From: Streptomyces polyasparticus
GTDB lineage: Bacteria; Actinomycetota; Actinomycetes; Streptomycetales; Streptomycetaceae
NCBI RefSeq assembly: GCF_014493765.1
Contig: NZ_JACTVJ010000005.1
Span: 779,408 to 843,407, forward strand
Direction: 5' to 3'
Length of the DNA stretch: 64,000 nt
In this document: positions 15,753 through 24,872 of the stretch, piece by piece
Layout: each line of letters starts with the position of its first letter
How positions within the stretch are numbered: the first letter of the stretch is position 1
The notes under the pieces: model-generated
Seen by the model: only the letters and a program-made list of their open reading frames with translations
The model's database searches: none
What the model was told of the DNA's origin: nothing
Made by a program: the position numbers and the translations under genes

Positions 15753-17768
15753 ATGCCGGAGCCGAAGCGCCGCCGCCTGAGCCGGCGGACCTCCAAGATC
15801 CTGCTCGGCACGGGAGCCGTGGTGGTGCTCGCCGCGGCCAACGCGCCCGCCGTCTACGACTTCGCCTCGACGCAGTACCACGCGTACGAGATCGACCAGC
15901 CCGGGTACAAGGCCGACCGCGGGCACTGGAGCCTGGTGGACGTGCCCGAGGAGTACCGGATCAACACGATCCACGCGGCGCTCCTGCACACCGGCAAGGT
16001 GCTGCTCGTGGCGGGTTCGGGCAATGACGCCAAGCAGTTCGACGCGAAGACCTTCCGTACGGTCCTGTGGGATCCGCAGGACAACAGCTTCGAGAACATC
16101 GACACACCCGCCGACCTGTTCTGCGCCGGGCACACCCAACTCCCGGACGGCAGGCTGCTCGTGGCGGGCGGGACGCAGCGGTACGAGACGCTCGAAGGCG
16201 ATGTCGAGAAGGCCGGCGGCCTGATGATCGTCTACAACGAGAACCCGGACGAGCCGAAGACGCTGCCCAAGGGGACCCGGTTCACCGGCCGCGAGAACGG
16301 CAAGACGTTCGAGTCGCACGCGAGCATCATCGTGCCGCGCGCGAAGAAGAAGATCGACCCGGTGACCGGCGAGGCCGAGGTCACCGCCTCCAGCGCGCGG
16401 GTGTACGTGGAGGCCCTGGAGAAGGGGCCGCGGCATCAGACCGGCACGCAGGACCAGTACCGCGTCTCCGGGCTCGAAGGCGAGGAGAAGCAGAACATCT
16501 ACGGCATCGCGCAGAAGCTGTCGTTCGACAAGAAGGACTTCCAGGGGATCAAGGACACCTTCGAGTTCGACCCGGTGGCCGAGCGCTATGTGCAGGTCGA
16601 TCCGATGCACGAGGCCCGCTGGTATCCGACGCTGACGACGCTGGAGGACGGCAAGGTGCTCTCGGTGTCCGGGCTCGACGACATCGGGCAGGTCGTGCCG
16701 GGCAAGAACGAGATCTATGACCCGCGGACGAAGAAGTGGGAGTTCCTGCCGAAGGCGCGGTTCTTCCCCACGTACCCCGCGCTCTTCCTCGCCTCCGACG
16801 GGCGGATCTTCTACACGGGCTCCAACGCGGGTTACGGGCCTGACGACCAGGGCCGCGAGCCGGGGATCTGGGATCTGGACAGCAACAAGTTCACCAAGGT
16901 GCCCGGGATCAGCGACCCGGACATCCTGGAGACCTCGATGTCGGTGCTGCTTCCGCCCGCGCAGGAGCAGCGGTACATGGTGCTCGGGGGTGGCGGGGTC
17001 GGCGAGTCCCCCAAGTCCACGGACAAGACGCGGCTCGTGGATCTGCGCGAGGACGAGCCGCGTTTCCGCGACGGGCCGCGGCTGTACGACAAGGCCCGCT
17101 ATCCGAGCAGCGTGATCCTGCCCGACGACACCGTCCTGACGACCAACGGGTCCGGTGACTACCGCGGCAAGTCCGACAGCAACGTCCTCAAGGCCTCGCT
17201 CTACGATCCGAAGACCGACAAGTTCACGGCCGCCGCCGATCCGCTCGTGGGGCGCAACTACCACTCGGGCGGGCTGCTGCTTCCGGACGGCCGGGTGATG
17301 ACCTTCGGTTCGGACTCGCTCTTCTCGGACAAGGCCAACTCCAAGAAGGCGAAGTTCGAGCAGAGTCTGGAGCTCTACACCCCGCCGTATCTGCACAAGG
17401 GCGGTGAGCGACCAGTGCTGCGGGATCCGGACGGCGGGCGGCGCACGGTGAAGCTCGGCGCGACGGTCTCGTACGACAGTGACAACCCGAAGGCGATCAG
17501 CAGGATGCGGCTGATCAGGCCGGGGTCGTTCACCCATGTCACCAATGTGGAACAGCGGTCGATCGCGCTGGACTTCGACCGTACGGACAAGGGGGTCGAG
17601 ATCACACTGCCGGAGAATCCGGCACTCGTGCCGCCCGGCTGGTACATGCTGACGGCCGTCGACGACCGCGGGGTGCCGTCCGAGGCGGTGTGGCTGCATG
17701 TGCCGGTGGCGGCGGACGCGCCGACGCATGAGACGACGGACGAGGATCCGGAGCCGGCGCTCAAGTAG
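15753..17768 (+). CDS. Membrane-anchored copper-radical oxidase, galactose oxidase/GlxA-like
   Basis: 671-aa protein. A basic N-terminus (KRRRLSRRTSK) and a hydrophobic helix (ILLGTGAVVVLAAANAP) act as a signal anchor. A seven-bladed kelch-type propeller and a C-terminal DUF1929 domain follow. The four galactose-oxidase active-site positions are recognisable: Cys in DLFCAGH (Tyr-Cys cofactor partner), Tyr in ARWYPTL, Tyr-His in GRNYHSGG, and His in THVTNVEQR. It probably oxidises extracellular alcohols or glycans with O2 to aldehyde plus H2O2. The known Streptomyces paralogue GlxA acts with CslA in hyphal-tip glycan deposition; no cslA is nearby here. GGGAG precedes the ATG. Confidence 0.85.
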   Translation: MPEPKRRRLSRRTSKILLGTGAVVVLAAANAPAVYDFASTQYHAYEIDQPGYKADRGHWSLVDVPEEYRINTIHAALLHTGKVLLVAGSGNDAKQFDAKTFRTVLWDPQDNSFENIDTPADLFCAGHTQLPDGRLLVAGGTQRYETLEGDVEKAGGLMIVYNENPDEPKTLPKGTRFTGRENGKTFESHASIIVPRAKKKIDPVTGEAEVTASSARVYVEALEKGPRHQTGTQDQYRVSGLEGEEKQNIYGIAQKLSFDKKDFQGIKDTFEFDPVAERYVQVDPMHEARWYPTLTTLEDGKVLSVSGLDDIGQVVPGKNEIYDPRTKKWEFLPKARFFPTYPALFLASDGRIFYTGSNAGYGPDDQGREPGIWDLDSNKFTKVPGISDPDILETSMSVLLPPAQEQRYMVLGGGGVGESPKSTDKTRLVDLREDEPRFRDGPRLYDKARYPSSVILPDDTVLTTNGSGDYRGKSDSNVLKASLYDPKTDKFTAAADPLVGRNYHSGGLLLPDGRVMTFGSDSLFSDKANSKKAKFEQSLELYTPPYLHKGGERPVLRDPDGGRRTVKLGATVSYDSDNPKAISRMRLIRPGSFTHVTNVEQRSIALDFDRTDKGVEITLPENPALVPPGWYMLTAVDDRGVPSEAVWLHVPVAADAPTHETTDEDPEPALK

Positions 17769-17772
17769 CCCA

Positions 17773-17799
17773 CGGCGCCCACCTGTTGGGCGGGCGCCG
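17773..17799. terminator. Probable terminator after the copper-radical oxidase gene
   Basis: CGGCGCCCA pairs with TGGG-cgg-CGCCG around a cctgt loop, with a small bulge, 5 bp after the stop codon. It also faces the end of the converging aldehyde dehydrogenase gene. Confidence 0.45.
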
Positions 17800-17812
17800 A
17801 GTCGCGTGGGGC

Positions 17813-19393
17813 TCAGTCGAACACGGCCTCGCGCGGGGTGACGTCGGTGGCGATGCTGATGCCCTGCACATGGCTGGTGAGCACCATCGGGAAGGCCCCT
17901 TCGCCGAACGGGCCGCTGGTCAGACCGGTGCCGCCGCGGGTGGGCAGCGGCGGTACGAAGCCGACATGGCTGTCATTGATCTTCAGCAGTCCGCCGTTGG
18001 CGAGTTCGGTGGCCACCCGGTCGATGACCTCGGGGTCGCGGCTCCACAGGGAGTTGCGCAGCCCGTAGGCGTTGGCGCCGAGGAAGGCGAGCGCGGCGGT
18101 CAACAGCGGCTCGTCGTCGGCCGGTTCGGCCACCACGACGGAGATCAGCGGGAAGAAGGTCTCCGTGGTGACGGCCGGGATGGTGGCGGCGGTCTCGATG
18201 CCCTCGACCCGTACGACCGTGGGCGCCGCCCAGACGCCTTCGGGGTCGGGCCGACCGTCGAGGCCGGTCATGTGCCCGCCCGCCAGGACCTTGGCGCCGG
18301 CGCGCCGGCACTGGTCGACCGCGCCGAGGAAGCCGTCCTTGCGCAGTACGGGGCTGAGCACGGTGTGTTCGTCGGTGTCCGGCAGTCCGGGGGGGCAGCC
18401 CGCGGGCGATCGTCGTCAGCTCGTCGATCAGCTGGTCGGCCACGTCGGGGTGGACCACGGCATAGCGGGGCACCATGCAGATCTGTCCCGAGCCGTAGAA
18501 GCCCTCGGCCAACGCCCTTGCCGCGAGCGGCACTTCGGCGTCCTTCCAGACGATCATGCCGTCGTTGCACGAGAGTTCGAGAAGGGGCTTCTTGCCGTGG
18601 GCCATGCAGTCGAGCGCGATCTTCTGGCCGCGTTCGGCCGAGCCGAAGAAGTAGATGTCGTCCACGTACTCGCTCTCGAGCCAGGTCGACATGAACGAAG
18701 CCGTCGCCCCGCACAGCACGCTCAGGGTGCCTTCGGGCGCGCCGAACTCGCGCAGCAGTGGCGCGACGATTCGCTGGCAGATGTGGACGGCGCCGAGCGG
18801 GGCGCTGCGCGGCGCGCCGACCACCAGGGCGTTGCCGGCCGCGAGCGCCCACAGGCCCATACAGCTGTTGCTCATGGCGGCGTTGCGCGGCGGGCTGAGG
18901 CAGACCACGCCGTCAGCCTTGCGGACGAGCCGGATCTCCCGTCCCGCCGAGGTGTCCCGGGTGTCCATCAGGCGGGACATGAGTTCCAGGCTGGCCGGCG
19001 CCCAGGCCTCGACGGTGCCGGAGAGTTCCCAGCGGGCGAGGCGGGGCGGGTGGCCCTCGCGGCCGAGGATCTCCACCAGTTCGTCCATGTTCGCGATGAT
19101 CGCCTGGCGGACCGCCGCGAGGAAGGCGAGGCGCCGCGAGAGCGGCACACGGGCCCACTCCGGCTGGGCTTCGCGGGCGGCGCGCAGCGCGAGGTGGTGC
19201 TGTTCGTCGGTGGCCATGGCGATACGGGCGGCGATGGCCGGCTCGTATGCGGCGGGCTGCTCACCGCGGTCGAGGGCGCCCTTGCGGCCGAGGGCCGTGA
19301 GGGGTCGGTCAGGAGGGCCGCGGCCTTGGGGGTGTGGATCCACTCCTTGCCGTCCTGCTCGGTGCCGGCGACGAGTACGCGGTAGCTCTGCAT
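17813..19393 (-). pseudogene. Aldehyde dehydrogenase, interrupted by two frameshifts
   Basis: Joining three frames gives a continuous NAD(P)-dependent aldehyde dehydrogenase of about 525 aa. It contains the catalytic Glu in LLELSCNDG, the catalytic Cys in GSGQICMVPR, and the end ISIATDVTPREAVFD. One base appears to be missing in a CCCC run near 19301, shifting frame after ALLTDP. One base is extra in a run of seven G (18389-18395), where GLPPRTAGH should read GLPPGLPDTDEHT. The shifts compensate, so only the middle is out of frame. Either a pseudogene or homopolymer sequencing error. There is no Shine-Dalgarno before the ATG, which directly abuts the regulator gene. Confidence 0.8.
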
Positions 19394-20597
19394 GGTTGAC
19401 CGGACGTCGGTGGCGCACTGGCCGCGCGGCACCGTTCCTCGCGCCCCCGTCCCCCGGCTGCTGACGGAGGCCTTCTCGCGGCGTCTCGAACGCCCGGTGA
19501 GCGGCGCCGACCTCGGGCTCGCCGACGTGCAGGGACCGCTTCCCGGCCCCGCCGGCACCCCCCAGGCCACGACGTTCGCGGACCTGTGCCGCGCCCTGTC
19601 CGACCCCGACCAGCTCGCCGGACTGCTCGCGCTCCCCTATCGCACGCGGCCGGATCCCCTGCCCACCGGCCTGTCCCGGGTGTCACCTGCGTCGGCGCCC
19701 CCGGTCCACCACGACCTCGCCACCGGCACGTTGCGCGCGACGCTGCGGTCCTTCAGCCGTCAGATGGAGGTGTACGGCGGCGGGTTCGGCAGGTCCGCGC
19801 TCATCGCGCTCCTCGGCCAGTCGGTGCTGCCCACGATGTCCCGTATGGGCGCGGGTGCCGCACTGGGCGAGACGGCCCGCCTCGTCCATCTGCTCGGCAG
19901 GATGCTCGACGACGGGCAGGCCCGCGGTCTCGCCCAGCACTGCTTCGAGGCCACGTACACCCTCGCCGGCGCGGCCGGAGACCGTGCCGTGCAGGTCATC
20001 GCGCTGCGCACGCTCAGTGCGCAGGCCCACGCGCTGGACCAGCGGGACCTCGCGCTGCACCTGGGCAGTGCGGCCGCCGCCCACGCGGGCGACGCGGTGC
20101 CACCGGCGGTACGCGGCTACGTGCAGGCCCAGTTGGCGCTCAGCCTCGCCCGCGTGGGCCGCCGCAAGGAGGCGCTGCGGGCCCTGACGGCGGCCGAGCG
20201 TCATCACGAGCGGGGGCGTGCGGCCTGCGAGGAGGACCCGTTCGCGGCCTACCCGGAGGCCGATCTGCTGTTCCAGCGCGCCGAGGCGCTGCGGGAGCTG
20301 GGTGATCTCAAGGGCGCCGTACGGACGCTGGAGTCCTCCCTGGCCCAGCGCAAGCCCGCGGACCGGCGTGCGTCCGCCCTGTCCCATCTGCGCCAGGCGG
20401 AACTCACCCTGGAGCAGGGCGATGTGGAGCGCTGCTGCGCCCAGACGGTGAAGGCGCTCGGGCTCTTCGGCGATCTGCACAGCTCGGTGGCGCGGGCCCG
20501 GTGGGCGGCGCTGCGTCTGCGGCTGCGACGCTACGCCGCCACGCCGCAGGTCCAGGCGGTCCTTGCAGACTGGCCCCGGCCGTCCGAGGTGCGCTGA
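19392..20597 (+). pseudogene. TPR-type transcriptional regulator lacking the N-terminal half of its HTH
   Basis: The 401-aa frame begins VDRTSVAHWPRGTVPRAPVPRLL, which corresponds to the second half of the helix-turn-helix of a common Streptomyces XRE-like/TPR regulator family, where roughly 25-35 residues normally precede it. An in-frame TAG lies 9 bp upstream. The rest is intact: a linker (FSRRLERPVSGADLGLADVQ) and a helical TPR region to the end. It overlaps the divergent aldehyde dehydrogenase start by 2 bp, leaving no room for a promoter. I read it as 5'-truncated by a rearrangement; it may still be translated but is unlikely to bind DNA normally. Confidence 0.6.
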
Positions 20598-20799
20598 CGC
20601 CTCCTCGACGTAGGCACGGACATGACCGTAGGCATGGACGTAGATATGTGACAGATAAGGGCAAATACCCCCGAGATCCGATGAAATGAAAAATATGTAT
20701 ATGTAGTCGGCATGTCCCTCACCGTTAGACCCTCACGCCTGGACATGGTGTCGGCGCGGTATCCGCTCCGACGCACGTCCCAGCCGTGGAGGTTGTTTC
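20598..20799. other. A+T-rich intergenic region
   Basis: About 200 bp, of which 20640-20720 is strikingly A+T-rich for this genome and holds the direct repeat ATATGT-ATATGT at 20693-20704. It is probably a promoter region for the short reading frame at 20800; no exact -35/-10 pair can be defended. Confidence 0.4.
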
Positions 20800-20979
20800 A
20801 TGCACGATCCGTTCGACGTGGCCCAGATCCTGGCCGAGACCACCCGCCCCGCTAAGGCCTCACCCATGGGCACGGCCGCCGTCTCCGAAGCGGCCGTGGA
20901 CACGGACGGCCGGGAGCGCAGCCGGCCCGGTCAGTACGGCCGGGTCGGCGCCGAGGCTTCGGACCAGCCCAGAGGGTAG
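20800..20979 (+). CDS. Short hypothetical reading frame, 59 aa
   Basis: ATG with a GTGGAGG Shine-Dalgarno opens MHDPFDVAQILAETTRPAKA and runs 59 codons to TAG. The first 20 residues look like a genuine protein start; the remainder (SRPGQYGRVGAEASDQPRG) does not, and its last 49 bp overlap the converging MarR gene. It may be a 3'-truncated remnant or a real small protein. No family is recognised. Confidence 0.35.
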   Translation: MHDPFDVAQILAETTRPAKASPMGTAAVSEAAVDTDGRERSRPGQYGRVGAEASDQPRG

Positions 20980-21455
20980 GCGTCCGCGCCGGAGCAGGCG
21001 AGGGGTTCGCGGCCCGCTTCCGTGAAGGCCGTCAATGCCTCCACCAGGGCGGTGCGTTGGGCCGGCGCGAGCCGTTCCACGATCTCGGCGATCTCGCCCT
21101 GACGCCGGGCCGTGACCTCCTCGACGAGCCGCGCGCCTTCGGGGGTGAGCCGCAGGACGGTCTCGCGGCGGTTGGCGGGGTTGATCTGCCGGTCCGCGAA
21201 CCCGGCCGCGATCAGCCGGTCCGTCATCCGCATCGCGGTCGACGGGCTCACCCCGAGGGCGTCGGCGAGCGCGACCAGCTTCGACTCCCCCTGCGCACAG
21301 AGCACGACGAGCAGCCGGAACTGCGGCAGCGTGACCCGGTCCTCGTACGCGGCGAGCGACCGCGCCGACACGGCGACCAACAGCCGCGACGCGGTGAGCA
21401 CGGCACGCGTGACGGCGTCCACGCCGGGGAGGTGGGGGTGCGTGGGGGCGGGCAT
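20931..21455 (-). CDS. MarR family transcriptional regulator
   Basis: 174-aa winged-helix protein. After an N-terminal helix (VDAVTRAVLTASRLLVAVSARSL), the DNA-binding region reads VTLPQFRLLVVL...LADALGVSPSTAMRMTDRLIAAGFADRQ, followed by the wing NPANRRETVLRLTPEGARL and C-terminal dimerisation helices. The start is placed at ATG 21455 (MPAPTHPHLPG); no good Shine-Dalgarno is visible, so translation may be leaderless. It lies downstream of the AhpD-like gene on the same strand and may respond to oxidants or phenolics; the ligand is unknown. Confidence 0.88.
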   Translation of the reverse strand: MPAPTHPHLPGVDAVTRAVLTASRLLVAVSARSLAAYEDRVTLPQFRLLVVLCAQGESKLVALADALGVSPSTAMRMTDRLIAAGFADRQINPANRRETVLRLTPEGARLVEEVTARRQGEIAEIVERLAPAQRTALVEALTAFTEAGREPLACSGADAYPLGWSEASAPTRPY

Positions 21456-21473
21456 GGGTCTGTTGTACCGCGT

Positions 21474-21569
21474 GCGGGCGCCGAGGGCGGGAGCGGCGCC
21501 TCCGTGCGGGCGCCCAGGGCGGGACCGGCGCCTCCGTCCGGGGGCCGAGGGCGGGACCGGCGCCTCCGC
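21474..21569. repeat. Three 32-bp tandem repeats
   Basis: Units start at 21474, 21506 and 21538. The consensus carries GCGGGCGCC...AGGGCGGGACCGGCGCCTCCGT, and units 2 and 3 differ at only a few positions. They sit in the MarR/AhpD intergenic gap and the third unit forms the left arm of the hairpin at 21554-21588. Confidence 0.85.
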
Positions 21570-21588
21570 TCGGCGGAGGTGCCGGTCC
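21554..21588. terminator. Terminator after the AhpD-like gene
   Basis: GGACCGGCGCCTCCG pairs with CGGAGGTGCCGGTCC (one mismatch) around a ctcgg loop, 26 bp beyond the stop of the minus-strand gene ending at 21614. Confidence 0.7.
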
Positions 21589-21613
21589 ATCCGTCCCGTA
21601 CGCCCCGTGCCGC

Positions 21614-22069
21614 TCAGCCCCACGCCCCCGCAATCTGCCGAGTCGTCGCGTTCAGGCGGTTGAAGAGGTTGGTCACGCCGATCATCAGGATGATCGAGGC
21701 CAGCTGCTTCTCGTCGAAGTACGAGGCGGCCTCGTCCCATACCGCGTCGTTCACCGCGTCGGGGTGGTCCGCGAGGCGGGTGGCCGCCTCGGCGAGGGCG
21801 AGGGCCGCGCGCTCCTCGTCGGAGAAGTAGGGGGTCTCGCGCCAGGCCACGACCGTGGCGAGCTTCTCGTCGCTCACGCCCGACTTGCGGGCGGTCTTGG
21901 TGCCGCCGTCGACACAGGCGCTGCAGCCGTTGATCTGGCTGGCGCGCAGGTGGACGAGTTCCAGGATCTGCGGGTCGACGCCGCCGGAGTGCACGGCCTT
22001 GAAGAGACCCTGGATGGACTCCATGGAGCCGGGGAGCAGGGCGGCGGGGTTCTGCATACGGGACTGCAT
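21614..22069 (-). CDS. Carboxymuconolactone decarboxylase/AhpD-like protein
   Basis: 151-aa all-helical protein with the CxxC redox motif in INGCSACVDGG, preceded by ELVHLRASQ and followed by ERAALALAEAATRLAD and the end NLFNRLNATTRQIAGAWG. This is the alkylhydroperoxidase-like (AhpD core) type, probably a thiol peroxidase or a disulfide reductant. ATG at 22069 (MQSRMQNPAAL) has GAGGAG upstream; a second ATG four codons later is possible. A MarR regulator gene lies downstream on the same strand. Confidence 0.9.
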   Translation of the reverse strand: MQSRMQNPAALLPGSMESIQGLFKAVHSGGVDPQILELVHLRASQINGCSACVDGGTKTARKSGVSDEKLATVVAWRETPYFSDEERAALALAEAATRLADHPDAVNDAVWDEAASYFDEKQLASIILMIGVTNLFNRLNATTRQIAGAWG

Positions 22070-22320
22070 CTCGGGTTCCTCCTCATGGGGCCGGGTGCCC
22101 GGCCTTTTCTGTTGTGGCCGGTCTGCCGGCCTCTGCTTCGGTTGACCGGCCTTGCGGCCTGTCCGTTCGCCCCGTTCCGTCGGGGCGTGACTCCATAACA
22201 GCCGCCCGCCCCCTGGTGCGACGACGGCCGTGGGACACCGTGGGACACCCGGAACGCCGCTGGACAGGGGCGATGCGGCGGGGAAAACTTCTGCCGGGGC
22301 GGGACAGGGAGGGGTGGGCC

Positions 22321-24807
22321 ATGGGGCCGAAGGAACCGAAGAACATGCGACACGATCCGCGCGATGAACTGGCCGCGCGGCTACGGGGGTTGCAGGAGGT
22401 CTCCGGGCACGGGGTGCGGGCTCTGGCGCGCGAGGTGGGGATCAGCTCGTCCTCGCTGTCGCGGTATCTCGGCGGGCAGACCGTGCCGCCCTGGCCCTCG
22501 GTGCTCGCGCTGTGCAAGTTCGTACGGCGTGATCCGCGGCCGCTGCGTCCGCTGTGGGAGCGGGCGTCGAGTCCGCTGCCCGCGCCGCCGCGCAGCAGCC
22601 GGCAGGTGTCCCCGCCGGCGCCGCCCCCGGACGCGCCGAGGCCGCCGCGCAACGATCTGCCGCGGGACGTTCCCGACTTCACCGGACGCGCGGACGAGCT
22701 GGACGCCGTGCTCGCGGCGGTGGAGGCCAGCCGTGTGGTCGCCGTCGACGGGATGGCGGGTGTGGGCAAGACCTGTCTCGCCGTGCACGCGGCGCACCGG
22801 CTCGCGGAGACCTACCCGGAGGCGCAGCTCTACCTCGACCTGCACGGCTTCACCGAAGGGCGCGAACCCCTCGGTCCCGACCCGGCGTTGCGCACGCTGC
22901 TCGCCGCGCTCGACGTACCGTCCGAACGCATCCCGCAGGAGGGCGGCATCGAGCCGCTCGCCGCGGTCTGGCGGGCCGAACTCGCCCACCGCAGGGCCGT
23001 GATCGTGCTCGACAACGCCGTGGACGCCGAGCAGGTGCGTCCGCTGCTGCCGGGCGCAGGACCGTCCGTGGCCCTGATCACCAGCCGCAACCGGCTGCTC
23101 GGCCTCGACGAGGTGCCGCCGGTCTCCCTCGACGTCCTCACCCCCGAGGAGAGCGCCGAGCTCCTGACCCGGGCCAGCGGGGACGGCGGCGGTCCCGAGG
23201 GCCGGCTCGGGCGCGATCCGGAGTCCACGGCCGAAGTCCTGCGCCTGTGCGGGCAGTTGCCGCTCGCGCTGCGGCTCGCCGCGGCCCGGCTCCGGCACCG
23301 GCCTGGGTGGACGGTGGGCATCCTGGTGGAGCGGATGGCCGAGGGCGCCAACGAGTTCGACACCGCTTTCGCCATGTCCGTACGGCAGTTGGACCACGCC
23401 ACCGGACGCTTCTTCCGGCTGCTCGGGCTGCTGCCCGGGGAGACCTTCGACCCGTACGTGGCCGGGGCCCTGGCCGATCTTCCGCCGCGTACGGCACGGG
23501 AGATGCTGGAGGATCTGCTCGACGCCCATCTCGTACAGGAGAGGGCGCCGGGGCGTTACCGGCTGCACGACCTCGTGCACCAGCACGCGCGGCGGGCGTG
23601 TGTGGAGCAGGACGCGCAGGCGCTGCGGGACAAGGCGCTGGGGCGGGTCCTCGACTACTACGTACACACGGCCGCGGCGGCCGATGCGGCGATGCCGTTC
23701 CTCGCCGGGACGCGGGCGCCTTCGGCGGGTGAACCACCGGCCGCGCTGCCGCAGTTCGCCGACAAGCGGGCCGCGCTCTTCTGGTACGTCACCGAGTACA
23801 CCAACCTGATGGCCGCGTTCGAGGCGGCGGTCGCCACGGGCGCCGACCGGCATGTGTGCGAACTGCCGCGCTTCATGCGCACCTACTTCGCCCGGCGCTG
23901 CGGTACCACCCATCTCAACTTCCTCTTCGAGCGCTCGCTCGACGCCGCCCACCGTCTGGGCGATCCCTGGCAGCTGGCCGAGGCGCACAGCGATCTGGGA
24001 TTCGCCCGGTACAACGCGGGCCGGCTCGCCGAGGCCGACGCCGCGTACGCCTCGGCGCTTCCTCTCGTCGCCGAGACCGGGGACACCCGCTCGCAGGCGG
24101 AACTGGCCATGCGGCGCGGCTATTTGAAGTGGGACGCGGGCCAGGTGGAGGAGCCGCTGGAGCTGTTCCGCGAGGCGGGCGCCCTGTACGAGGAGGCCGG
24201 CTCCCCGGCGGGCGCCGCGCACGCCAAGGCGTACGAGGCGTGGGCGCTGCTGCAGCTCGGGCACCCCGATGAGGCGGCGCGGCTCGCGCGTGCGGCCCTG
24301 GCCGTGCCGCACGACGATCCGGCCTGGCCGCCCGCGCTCACCGCCCGGATCACGCTCGGGGTGGCCCTGGCGTCCGAGGCGCCGGAGGAGGCCATGGAGC
24401 ATCTGCGGCAGGCGCTCGACCTCTCGCGCGAGGACGGCCACCGGCACAACGAGGCCTGGTGCCTCAACTGTCTGGGGGTCGCGCAGCGCCGGATGGGCCG
24501 CTACGAGGAGGCCCTGGCCTCCCACCGCGAGGCCTTCGCACTCCTCGACGCGCTCTTCGAGGACCACTGGAAGATCCACTTCCTGGACGACTACGCGGAG
24601 ACCTGCCGCCTCGCGGGCCTGACGGACCAGGCACTTCAACTGCACCGCGAGGCACTGGAGTTGGCCCCTCGGGTGGGCAACCGGCATGCGGAAGCGCTGG
24701 CCCACGAAGGCCTCGCGGCGGTCCTGGAGGACACCGACCCCGCGGCGGCCGAGCGGCACAGGGAAGCCGGGCGGGCGATCCGGGGCGAATTGCTGGTGGT
24801 GGGATGA
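22321..24807 (+). CDS. XRE/NB-ARC/TPR regulator (STAND NTPase)
   Basis: 828-aa regulator. An N-terminal Cro/C1-type helix-turn-helix (GVRALAREVGISSSSLSRYLGG) is followed by a Pro-rich linker, an NB-ARC ATPase with Walker A GMAGVGKT, Walker B VIVLDNA and a LITSRN sensor, then LRLCGQLPLALRLAAARL and a winged-helix with RLHDLVHQHAR. C-terminal TPRs run from about residue 540. This is the AfsR-like STAND architecture without the SARP domain. ATG 22321 has GGGAGGGG upstream; an in-frame ATG lies 24 bp later. Its stop overlaps a possible start of the dehydrogenase gene, so it heads a three-gene operon. Confidence 0.88.
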   Translation: MGPKEPKNMRHDPRDELAARLRGLQEVSGHGVRALAREVGISSSSLSRYLGGQTVPPWPSVLALCKFVRRDPRPLRPLWERASSPLPAPPRSSRQVSPPAPPPDAPRPPRNDLPRDVPDFTGRADELDAVLAAVEASRVVAVDGMAGVGKTCLAVHAAHRLAETYPEAQLYLDLHGFTEGREPLGPDPALRTLLAALDVPSERIPQEGGIEPLAAVWRAELAHRRAVIVLDNAVDAEQVRPLLPGAGPSVALITSRNRLLGLDEVPPVSLDVLTPEESAELLTRASGDGGGPEGRLGRDPESTAEVLRLCGQLPLALRLAAARLRHRPGWTVGILVERMAEGANEFDTAFAMSVRQLDHATGRFFRLLGLLPGETFDPYVAGALADLPPRTAREMLEDLLDAHLVQERAPGRYRLHDLVHQHARRACVEQDAQALRDKALGRVLDYYVHTAAAADAAMPFLAGTRAPSAGEPPAALPQFADKRAALFWYVTEYTNLMAAFEAAVATGADRHVCELPRFMRTYFARRCGTTHLNFLFERSLDAAHRLGDPWQLAEAHSDLGFARYNAGRLAEADAAYASALPLVAETGDTRSQAELAMRRGYLKWDAGQVEEPLELFREAGALYEEAGSPAGAAHAKAYEAWALLQLGHPDEAARLARAALAVPHDDPAWPPALTARITLGVALASEAPEEAMEHLRQALDLSREDGHRHNEAWCLNCLGVAQRRMGRYEEALASHREAFALLDALFEDHWKIHFLDDYAETCRLAGLTDQALQLHREALELAPRVGNRHAEALAHEGLAAVLEDTDPAAAERHREAGRAIRGELLVVG

Positions 24808-24872
24808 GCGCCGACCCCGGCAGCGACCGCAGAACCGACCACAGCACCGATCACCGCACCACAAGGACGCCT

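Noticed and set aside
15543-17729. Very long minus-strand open frame (728 codons) antisense to the copper-radical oxidase gene
   Set aside because: Arg/His/Val/Leu-rich composition with no motifs; a typical shadow of high-GC coding DNA.
21474-21569. Possible CRISPR array
   Set aside because: The 32-bp units are directly adjacent with no spacers and only three copies; no cas genes. The same applies to 28361-28456.
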